A stretch of 5,145 nt of DNA from the NCBI GenBank assembly GCA_002449535.1, contig DJWZ01000062.1, forward strand, positions 96,561 through 101,705. The letters run 5' to 3'. The position numbers and the translations under genes are program-made. The notes beneath the pieces are model-generated. The model ran no database searches, was not told where the DNA came from, and saw only the letters and a list, made by a program, of their open reading frames with translations. Positions 1 through 5,145 of this stretch are shown in pieces. The first letter of the stretch is position 1. The number at the start of each line of letters is the position of its first letter. Origin of the DNA: Prevotellaceae bacterium UBA7017 (lineage in GTDB: Bacteria; Bacteroidota; Bacteroidia; Bacteroidales; Bacteroidaceae).

Positions 1-135
1 TCATATTATGTTAATAAAGTTATGCAGTCAGAAAAGATTGGGATGAATCCATCTTGGACTGAACGTGTGAATCAATTGATGAATCAAGATAAACGATTAA
101 CTCATCAAAACTTGGTAATAGAAACAAGTCTATAA
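1..135 (+). CDS. 3' end of an unrecognised protein gene (partial)
   Basis: An open frame enters from the left edge and runs 44 codons to a TAA at 133-135. The visible tail is hydrophilic and mixed-charge, ends in IETSL, and has no membrane segment or recognisable motif, so I assign no function. The gene stops only 10 bases before the sigma factor start and no promoter-like sequence is visible between them. It may therefore be the upstream member of the same transcript. An alternative is that this frame is open by chance, since 44 codons is short. The tight fit to the next gene and the lack of any other candidate favour a real gene end. Confidence 0.6.
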   Translation, partial: SYYVNKVMQSEKIGMNPSWTERVNQLMNQDKRLTHQNLVIETSL

Positions 136-145
136 ATACAGAAGA

Positions 146-802
146 ATGGTAATAAATTTTCATAGACAAGCAGATGAAAAAGAGAGGCGTCTAGAAAAGT
201 TTGCTAAGGAACAATGGCAAAATATAAGAGCTTTTCTCATGAGTCGTTATTCTTTGTCTAAGGATGATTGCGCTGACGTATTTAACGAATCTCTCATTAT
301 ATTATGGAACAACCTGCAAGAACATAAGGTCAGTGTTGATTGTATGGGGACTGAAAAAGAGTCTAATACGAAATACTTTATGACAATATGTAGGAATAAG
401 GCATTGGAAAGGCTTAGAAGTAATAAGCGATATGCGGATTTTACCCCCCAACAAGATAAAGATGATGATACTATTCATTTTCTGCCTGACAAGGTTGATT
501 CACTTCTTGCTTTAGATGAAGACTATAATAAGTACCAAGATGAAAAGGACGCTTTGGTTAATACAATCATAAGCAATCTACCATCCCCTTGTGATAAATT
601 GTTATGGGGCTATTATGGAAATGGTTATTCATTAAGGGAACTAGCTTCAATGTATTATAAGAGTGAGGGCTATGTAAAAGTTACAAAGCATCGATGTGCA
701 AAGAAATTCCGTGAAAAGTTTAATGTTGAATATAAGAAGATTATAAACAAATACGATGACATATATAGAAGATACAGTAAAAGAAAAAGACCTTCTAAAT
801 GA
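146..802 (+). CDS. ECF-like sigma-70 family RNA polymerase sigma factor
   Basis: The 218-residue product looks like a two-domain alternative sigma factor that would direct RNA polymerase to a small regulon in the cytoplasm. Region 2 lies at about residues 20-95: the acidic helix DVFNESLIILWNNL (44-57) resembles the core-polymerase-binding region 2.2, and ICRNKALERLRSNKR (81-95) resembles the basic 2.3/2.4 helix that melts and reads the -10 element. A charged linker (about 96-135, DKDDD) leads to region 4 at about 136-192, with a helix-turn-helix around YSLRELASMYYKSEGYVKV (161-179) for the -35 element. There is no region 1.1 or 3, and the length is usual for ECF factors. The tail RRYSKRKRPSK (208-218) is very basic and is encoded by DNA that also encodes the start of the anti-sigma gene. 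The ATG at 146 is the first start after the upstream stop, and no Shine-Dalgarno is obvious. The family call is firm; the exact ECF group is not assigned. Confidence 0.9.
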   Translation: MVINFHRQADEKERRLEKFAKEQWQNIRAFLMSRYSLSKDDCADVFNESLIILWNNLQEHKVSVDCMGTEKESNTKYFMTICRNKALERLRSNKRYADFTPQQDKDDDTIHFLPDKVDSLLALDEDYNKYQDEKDALVNTIISNLPSPCDKLLWGYYGNGYSLRELASMYYKSEGYVKVTKHRCAKKFREKFNVEYKKIINKYDDIYRRYSKRKRPSK

Positions 803-1460
803 CGATAGAATTAGCCGTTACATGCAAGGTAAAATGGATGTAGACGAAGAGTCAGCTTTTATAGAAGAACTTAAGAAAGATGAAGATTTGCGTAGTTTGG
901 CAATCGCCCAAGCTAGGCTTGTTAAAGGCATGAAACAAGCAGATAATGAATTGAAAGACGCATTTCGCCAGGCTGATGAGCAAACAATTAAAAGAATTGC
1001 CACTAAAGTTACAGGCAGCAAGCGACACTATGCTCAATGGCTAGCTATTGCTGCATCAATATTATTTGTTGTTTTCATTGGCTTCAAGTCATACGATTAT
1101 TACGACACGACCAGCCTTGGTAGATTGCATGCCAATGATTTCCCAATGTCATCTATCATCAGAGGAGATTCAAATGCTGATGTAGAGGAAGAACTTACAA
1201 CCTTATTCAATAATGTAGCAGAAGGCAAAGATTTGGATAATACGACTTCCCGCCTTGCCACACTTTGGGAACTTGCAAAACAAGACACCTATAACGATTA
1301 TACCGATTATGCTCCATACATTGGTTGGAATCTTGCTATAGGCTATTTAAGAAAGTATGAGAAGGCAAAGGCAAAGGATATATTGGAAGAAATGGAAAAA
1401 ATGTATCCAGAGGAAACGACTATGGGAAATAAAGTTAGGATTCTGCGTAAAAAGATTTAA
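756..1460 (+). CDS. Single-pass membrane anti-sigma factor with TPR-like outer domain
   Basis: The 234-residue product has the layout of a Bacteroidetes transmembrane anti-sigma factor. The cytoplasmic part (1-90) contains DDRISRYMQGKMDVDEESAF (16-35), the usual 'I-x-x-Y-x-x-G-x-M-x-x-x-E-x-x-x-F' opening of such proteins, then charged helices. One hydrophobic helix follows (about 92-110, YAQWLAIAASILFVVFIGF). The C-terminal part (111-234) should be periplasmic; NLAIGYLRKYEKAKAKDILE (192-211) fits a TPR helix pair, and 141-175 may be another. It contains no cysteine, so it is not a zinc (HxxxCxxC) anti-sigma factor. I chose the ATG at 756 because the next in-frame ATG (822) falls inside the conserved opening motif. 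The start lies 47 bases inside the sigma gene, which suggests translational coupling and fixed stoichiometry. Sigma binding is inferred from domain layout and neighbourhood. Confidence 0.8.
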   Translation: MTYIEDTVKEKDLLNDDRISRYMQGKMDVDEESAFIEELKKDEDLRSLAIAQARLVKGMKQADNELKDAFRQADEQTIKRIATKVTGSKRHYAQWLAIAASILFVVFIGFKSYDYYDTTSLGRLHANDFPMSSIIRGDSNADVEEELTTLFNNVAEGKDLDNTTSRLATLWELAKQDTYNDYTDYAPYIGWNLAIGYLRKYEKAKAKDILEEMEKMYPEETTMGNKVRILRKKI

Positions 1461-1462
1461 AT

Positions 1463-1516
1463 ATGAGAAAAATTGTTCTCTTATTATATATACTAATAGG
1501 ACAACAGATATATGGT
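1463..1516 (+). other. Predicted signal peptide of the CHAT protein
   Basis: Residues 1-18 show a short basic n-region (MRK), a hydrophobic core (IVLLLYILIG) and a polar end (QQIYG) before NN. Cleavage after Gly18 would leave Ile at -3 and Gly at -1, which is acceptable but not ideal. If it is not cleaved, the same segment could anchor the protein with its bulk outside the inner membrane. Against export, the remaining protein has 14 cysteines, which is many for a periplasmic protein. Confidence 0.6.
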
Positions 1517-4471
1517 AATAATGTTGCTATCAATGACTCTGTTAAGTTGTATAATATTTTTGAATCATATTATTTAAATTATAATGTTAATTATACGGAT
1601 AGTTGCATATATTCACTTTATGACGATTACGAACAAAACAAAGATAAAAGACTTACAAAGTCATATATAGATTTTCTCATATTATCTACAGACTATTTTA
1701 TTCGAACAAATAATTTTAAAGAAGCAGAAACATTTAATGATTTATATTTATCTTATTTAGAGCAAAATAAGAAGGAAATTTCTATAGATTACTGTACAAC
1801 TCTTTATCAGCGTAGTCAAATATCATATTCTATGTCAAGATGGGAGGATGCAATATGTTTCTGTGAAATGTCACTTAGAACATTGCAACAAATAGATTCA
1901 ATACCTGATATTCTAATGAAACAAATTCAGCAAAGTCTTTATCTATATAAATTGACTTTGGAGAAAGAAGATATAGAATATCCCCTTTATAAAAATAGCG
2001 ATCTGACTATAGATGGTTGTATTTTTAAACTTGCTATACAACCTGATAGTATTGTGCATCAAAGAATGTTGAGTGAACTAACAAGGTTAGAGAATAGTTC
2101 TTCTAATTTTAATGAGTTTCAATATATAAGGATATTCAAATCATTAGCGAACTTTTATCTTGCAAATAACCTGCTAATCCAGATGGATGAACTATTAAAC
2201 CGACTATATGTTTTTTATAAGAAAAACGATATTAAATCTGCGTACGCCAACATCATCTATTATTTTCATGGAAGGCTTAATGCTTGTAGAGGATTGCTTG
2301 ATGATGCAATTAATACCTTGAATATGAGTAAAGACTCATATGAAAAAAGCAATATTTTGGATACAGATTATATAACCCTATTAGGGACTTTAGCTCAATG
2401 TTATTATTTTAAAGGAGATTATACAAAATCAAAAGAGATTATCGATAATAGCTGGAACATTTTGACAAATGAACTAAAATATAGTATTACCCCAACTATA
2501 TTAGATGACATTTTATCAATTAAAGCATTAGTATATTCTTCTGATAATTCTGATTCACAAAATACAGCTTATAATATATATTTAGAATTATATCAGAAAT
2601 ATAAAAACAACCCAAGCAAATTTCAGATATATAATGCTTCATTACATGGACTATTATTTTTATCACTAATTAGACATGATTATATAAATGCAGTAAAATA
2701 TAAAATTGAAATTAAAAATGATAAGCGAATTCCTCAAAGCCAACGATTTTCCTTTATGGAAGATATAGAAAAATATTTGTGGCAGCATAATGATTCCTCA
2801 TTAATCAATGATATTTTGGAGCGTGATGCTTTCCTAAAGAGAACAGCCATAGAATCTTTAGGTTATTATTCTGAGATAGAGAGAACTGAAATGTTTAATA
2901 ATACTTCATCTCAGTTGTCCCTTGATATGTATCTGTTAGAGAAATACAATGAGAATCTCGATGTTTGTTCTTTGTGCTATGATAATGTTCTATTTTACAA
3001 AAATATTTTTCTTTCTTCTGATAAAATGATTAGGGATGAGACTCGTAAATCTAAGAATAAAGAACTTTCTATTTTAATGGATGAAATAGATTCTATAAAA
3101 AGAAAAATAATATACGAAGGTATCCATAATGAAGAAGAAATAAATAATTGGGCTGATAGTTTGATGACAAAACAGAGATTAATGACTTCAAAGATACCAA
3201 TAGAAGATATAATAAGGAATCATATAAATACATGGGAGGACGTTAGAGATGCCTTGGCACCAAATGAAGTTGCTATTGAAATTGTAAAAATCCTTCCTAT
3301 AGAAGAATGGCATAATACTGCTGGAGAGTATGCGGCGTTAATTGTTAACAAGGAATCTATAGCCCCTGAGTGTGTATTGTTAGATAATGTTCCAGAATTT
3401 AGTAATGAGTTAGCGAGTGCATTAAGCTTTGACCCTGTTTTAGTCAATGAATTATATTTACGAACTAATAACCTATATCATAAGTTTTGGAAAAAGATAG
3501 AACCGAAATTGTTTGGGAAAACACGTATATATTTATCTCTATGTGACGCACTAAATCAGGTGAATTTCAATTTTATAAAAAATGAACATGGTCAAGTGCT
3601 TTCAGATAAATATGAACTATTTATATTAACAAGTACGAATGAGTTATGTAATAAAAAAAATTACAAAGAGGATTATAAAAGTGCTGTTGTATATGGAGGA
3701 GTAGCATTTGATTCTTCAGAAAACAAATTGAAAAAAGAAGCAGCAAAATATGAGAAATTACATGATATAAAACATTTGGATGTGAGAGATGTTGTTGAAA
3801 GGGGAAAACTGTGTCAACTTAATGCGGCTGGTGAGGAAGCTGATTCAATTTATTCAATTATGAAAAATTCTGGTATAAATGTAAAAATAAAAAAAGGAAT
3901 TGAAGCGAATGAAGAATCTTTTAAATCCTTAAACGGTTGTTCCCCAAGCATTATTCATTTCGCGACACATGGATTCAACTTAACCTATAGTTTTTCGCCA
4001 GATTTAATAAAGAAGAATGGTTTCTCTTCAAATTTGACAGGCTACAATAAATATACTTCAGCAATGTTATCGACAGGATTAATGATGGCTGGTGCAAATC
4101 GCGTGTGGAAAGGTGAAACTCAAATAGCAAATGTCGAAGATGGCATTTTAACCTCAGAAGAAATATCCTATATGGATTTATCATCTACAGATATTGTCTC
4201 TCTCGCTGCATGCAAAACAGGTACAGGCAACTACAACTCTTTATATGGTATAGTGGGATTGCCGCTTTCACTTAAATTAGCAGGTGTAAAGTCCGTTATT
4301 GTCTCGTTGTGGAATGTCGATGATTTAGCTACATCATTGATGATGAAATCTTTTTATGAAGAATTATTGAAAACAAAAAACAAATATCAATCATTTAGAC
4401 ATGCACAACAAATAGTTCGTGATAGATACCCAGATCCATATTATTGGGCTGGATTTGTAATCATAGATTAA
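1463..4471 (+). CDS. Exported TPR-CHAT caspase-like cysteine protease
   Basis: The 1002-residue protein starts with a probable signal peptide, MRKIVLLLYILIGQQIYG (1-18), with no lipobox cysteine. Residues about 60-470 form a TPR-like helical array; clear repeat-like units lie near 78-102, 117-142, 227-255, 267-296, 310-334 and 389-417. A helical linker (about 470-590) carries the motif CYDNVLFYKNIFLSSD (505-520), as in other Bacteroidetes TPR-CHAT proteins. The C-terminal CHAT domain (about 592-1002) is complete: start TWEDVRDALAPNEVAIE (590-606), ALNQVNF (696-702), YGG (744-746), catalytic His836 in HFATHGF, catalytic Cys917 in SLAACKTGTG, then SLWNVDD (948-954) and the C-terminal YYWAGFVIID. 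CHAT domains are clan CD proteases, related to caspases and separase; substrates differ and cannot be read here. The start follows the anti-sigma stop by 2 bases, indicating co-translation. The gene is much more AT-rich than its two operon partners. Export is less certain than the family call. Confidence 0.9.
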   Translation: MRKIVLLLYILIGQQIYGNNVAINDSVKLYNIFESYYLNYNVNYTDSCIYSLYDDYEQNKDKRLTKSYIDFLILSTDYFIRTNNFKEAETFNDLYLSYLEQNKKEISIDYCTTLYQRSQISYSMSRWEDAICFCEMSLRTLQQIDSIPDILMKQIQQSLYLYKLTLEKEDIEYPLYKNSDLTIDGCIFKLAIQPDSIVHQRMLSELTRLENSSSNFNEFQYIRIFKSLANFYLANNLLIQMDELLNRLYVFYKKNDIKSAYANIIYYFHGRLNACRGLLDDAINTLNMSKDSYEKSNILDTDYITLLGTLAQCYYFKGDYTKSKEIIDNSWNILTNELKYSITPTILDDILSIKALVYSSDNSDSQNTAYNIYLELYQKYKNNPSKFQIYNASLHGLLFLSLIRHDYINAVKYKIEIKNDKRIPQSQRFSFMEDIEKYLWQHNDSSLINDILERDAFLKRTAIESLGYYSEIERTEMFNNTSSQLSLDMYLLEKYNENLDVCSLCYDNVLFYKNIFLSSDKMIRDETRKSKNKELSILMDEIDSIKRKIIYEGIHNEEEINNWADSLMTKQRLMTSKIPIEDIIRNHINTWEDVRDALAPNEVAIEIVKILPIEEWHNTAGEYAALIVNKESIAPECVLLDNVPEFSNELASALSFDPVLVNELYLRTNNLYHKFWKKIEPKLFGKTRIYLSLCDALNQVNFNFIKNEHGQVLSDKYELFILTSTNELCNKKNYKEDYKSAVVYGGVAFDSSENKLKKEAAKYEKLHDIKHLDVRDVVERGKLCQLNAAGEEADSIYSIMKNSGINVKIKKGIEANEESFKSLNGCSPSIIHFATHGFNLTYSFSPDLIKKNGFSSNLTGYNKYTSAMLSTGLMMAGANRVWKGETQIANVEDGILTSEEISYMDLSSTDIVSLAACKTGTGNYNSLYGIVGLPLSLKLAGVKSVIVSLWNVDDLATSLMMKSFYEELLKTKNKYQSFRHAQQIVRDRYPDPYYWAGFVIID

Positions 4472-4486
4472 ATTTTTCTTAAAATA

Positions 4487-4518
4487 TTTGGTGGACTCCG
4501 AATTTCTTTGCATCTTTG
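4487..4518 (+). promoter_or_regulatory. Bacteroides-type promoter (TTTG / CATCTTTG)
   Basis: A -33 box TTTG (4487-4490) is followed, after 20 bases, by CATCTTTG (4511-4518). This matches the Bacteroidetes housekeeping -7 consensus TAnnTTTG at all fixed positions except the first base, and the 19-21 base spacing is the usual one. It begins 16 bases after the CHAT stop. Transcription would start near 4523-4528, giving a leader of about 70 bases before the ATG at 4596. This indicates that the small downstream gene has its own promoter and does not depend only on read-through from the CHAT operon. Confidence 0.65.
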
Positions 4519-4526
4519 CACCGAAT
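4498..4526 (+). repeat. CCGAAT direct repeat bracketing the -7 box
   Basis: CCGAAT occurs at 4498-4503 and again at 4521-4526, 23 bases apart start to start, about two helical turns. One copy lies between the promoter boxes and one at the expected transcription start. It could be a repressor or activator site, or a chance hexamer repeat; the sequence alone does not decide. Confidence 0.3.
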
Positions 4527-4554
4527 CCGTCGAGATGTATAAGACGTTCTTTTA

Positions 4555-4564
4555 CAACTAGTTG
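4555..4564. repeat. Perfect 10-base palindrome in the leader
   Basis: CAACTAGTTG is a perfect palindrome in the leader between the promoter and the small gene's start, 31 bases before the ATG. It has no loop, so it would be a poor RNA hairpin and is more plausible as a dimeric protein-binding site. It may be chance in AT-rich DNA. Confidence 0.25.
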
Positions 4565-4595
4565 CGGTAATATAAATATATTTGATAAAAAGAAT

Positions 4596-4898
4596 ATGAA
4601 AACAAAAAATATAGAAGTTGTTTTCCACAAGAATCCTACAGAAAAAAATATTCCTTGGAAAAATCATGTTGAAGAAATCATTAATGGTATTAAGAGTGGA
4701 GTGCAAAATTCTTTTAAAGTTTATATGAAGAATCTTATGCCTATTGAAGAGATGGATAATGTGGCTAAAGAATTATGTGATGCAATAAAGTATCATTGTA
4801 AATATAATAACACGAAATATTATAGAAGTGAGGAATGTGTAGATAAAGATTATGTAAATTTATTTTCTTCTGCAAAATACATTATAGAACTAAGCTAA
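4596..4898 (+). CDS. Small hypothetical protein, 100 residues
   Basis: I do not recognise this protein. It begins MKTKNIEVVFHKNPTEKN and ends SSAKYIIELS. It is rich in Lys, Asn and Glu and has no hydrophobic segment long enough for a membrane helix or signal peptide, so it is probably cytoplasmic. It looks like a short strand followed by mostly helices. It has two cysteines in the middle (C66 and C73, the second in YHCKYNNTKYY) and a third in the EECVDKDY stretch. The ATG at 4596 is preferred over the in-frame TTG at 4488 because that codon overlaps the promoter's -33 box and would lie upstream of the transcription start. It has its own promoter and a terminator 38 bases after its stop, so it is a single-gene unit next to the CHAT operon. 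The low GC (about 27% in one hand-counted line) resembles the CHAT gene. A functional link to the CHAT operon is possible but unproven. Confidence 0.7.
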   Translation: MKTKNIEVVFHKNPTEKNIPWKNHVEEIINGIKSGVQNSFKVYMKNLMPIEEMDNVAKELCDAIKYHCKYNNTKYYRSEECVDKDYVNLFSSAKYIIELS

Positions 4899-4930
4899 CA
4901 TAGATATTACAAAGAAAATGGATAAATATT

Positions 4931-5017
4931 ATTAAGGAGTAGCCAGGCGGCTACTCTTTTTTTATGTTTGTAAAAAATTTTGTTAACCTTTTTGTTCCTA
5001 TTGTCATTAAGGAGTAG
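4931..5017 (+). repeat. 12-base direct repeat ATTAAGGAGTAG
   Basis: ATTAAGGAGTAG occurs at 4931-4942, where it supplies most of the left arm of the terminator, and again at 5006-5017 in the leader of the next gene, without the matching right arm. The copies are 75 bases apart. A 12-base exact repeat at this distance is somewhat unexpected, but no function is evident; it may be a remnant of a local duplication. Confidence 0.5.
4937..4963 (+). terminator. Rho-independent terminator
   Basis: A perfect 8-base-pair stem, GAGTAGCC (4937-4944) with GGCTACTC (4949-4956), closes a 4-base loop AGGC and is followed at once by seven T (4957-4963). It stands 38 bases after the stop of the small gene and should end its transcript. 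It also ends any transcript reading through from the CHAT operon, which has no hairpin of its own after 4471. Confidence 0.9.
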
Positions 5018-5058
5018 AAACAAACATTATTATTCACTTTAAAATATTTATTAAAATT

Positions 5059-5145
5059 ATGGAAACATTATTTTTCTTAGTTATTGCAGTATCATTGGCA
5101 TACGCAGTTGGTTGTTGGGGTAGAACCCGCAAGATTGGTTTTGGA
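5059..5145 (+). CDS. 5' end of a small membrane protein gene (partial)
   Basis: An open frame starts at ATG 5059 and runs 29 codons to the window edge: METLFFLVIAVSLAYAVG, then CWGRTRKIGFG. Residues 3-18 form a hydrophobic helix followed by a basic turn (R22, R24, K25). From memory, RKIGFG after a first helix resembles a family of short, two-helix Bacteroidetes membrane proteins of unknown function in which a second helix follows. This is recall and could not be tested here. VGC at 17-19 resembles a lipobox end, but there is no basic n-region, so a lipoprotein is less likely. The gene lies beyond the terminator and so is a separate unit. Its leader is A/T-rich with no convincing Shine-Dalgarno. 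Confidence 0.65.
   Translation, partial: METLFFLVIAVSLAYAVGCWGRTRKIGFG

Noticed and set aside
76..108. TTGATGA ... TCATCAA inverted repeat in the partial first gene
   Set aside because: It has only seven pairs with a 19-base loop and no T tract, and it lies inside coding sequence. It is not a convincing terminator or operator.
444..449. C6 run in the sigma gene as a phase-variation tract
   Set aside because: Six bases is too short to suggest programmed slippage without strain comparison.
818..1288. Open frames on the minus strand across the anti-sigma gene
   Set aside because: They are low-complexity Ser/Leu-rich shadows of a well-supported plus-strand gene with a conserved domain, and no promoter supports them.
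1361..1377. Short tandem repeat of the AAGGCA/AAGGCA type in the anti-sigma gene
   Set aside because: It encodes part of the TPR helix (KAKAK) and has only about two and a half units, so it needs no other explanation.
4488..4595. A TTG-initiated N-terminal extension of the small hypothetical protein (36 extra residues)
   Set aside because: The TTG is part of the promoter's -33 box and lies upstream of the expected transcription start. The extension is rich in Cys, Ser, Arg and Phe, unlike the rest of the protein, and a normal ATG follows at 4596.
3220..4706. Open frames on the minus strand across the CHAT domain and the following leader
   Set aside because: They overlap a conserved catalytic domain and a promoter on the other strand, have no recognisable motif, and are explained by the AT-rich complement.
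4963..4970. TATGTTTG as a -7 box for the membrane protein gene at 5059
   Set aside because: It matches TAnnTTTG exactly, but no TTTG lies 19-21 bases upstream (the position falls in the terminator stem), so support is one-sided and it was not listed as a promoter.
1..5145. CRISPR array or gRAMP-type effector that would make this a type III-E locus
   Set aside because: I saw no regularly spaced repeats and no Cas-like protein in the window. The resemblance to type III-E is limited to the sigma factor, inhibitor and TPR-CHAT roles.

Overview
The window looks like an AT-rich genome of the Bacteroidetes, most likely Bacteroidales (Prevotella/Bacteroides-like). Three things point there. The ECF-like sigma factor and zinc-less anti-sigma factor are of the type common in that phylum. 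The clearest promoter has the Bacteroides form TTTG-N20-xAnnTTTG. Genes also start without clear Shine-Dalgarno sequences, after A/T-rich leaders. The genus is inferred and was not tested.

Layout: bases 1-135 are the 3' end of an unrecognised gene on the + strand. After 10 bases comes a tight three-gene cluster: an ECF-type sigma factor (146-802), a single-pass membrane anti-sigma factor with a TPR-like outer domain (756-1460, overlapping the sigma gene by 47 bases), and a 1002-residue TPR-CHAT caspase-like protease with an apparent signal peptide and an intact His/Cys dyad (1463-4471, 2 bases after the anti-sigma gene). A Bacteroides-type promoter begins 16 bases after the CHAT stop. It appears to drive a small unrecognised 100-residue protein (4596-4898), which is closed by a strong rho-independent terminator (4937-4963). 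The window ends inside the first codons of a small membrane protein (5059 onward).

How the genes may work together: the sigma factor and anti-sigma factor would form a transmembrane signalling switch, with the CHAT protein as a co-expressed protease that probably sits on the outer side of the same membrane. Sigma factor, sigma inhibitor and TPR-CHAT protease is the same logical set as the CASP-sigma/Csx30/Csx29 output of type III-E CRISPR systems. Here there is no CRISPR component in view, and the inhibitor is membrane-embedded. Whether the CHAT protease cleaves the anti-sigma factor, or is simply one of the genes this sigma factor controls, cannot be settled from the sequence. All genes seen are on the + strand. 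No RNA genes, insertion sequences or CRISPR arrays were seen.
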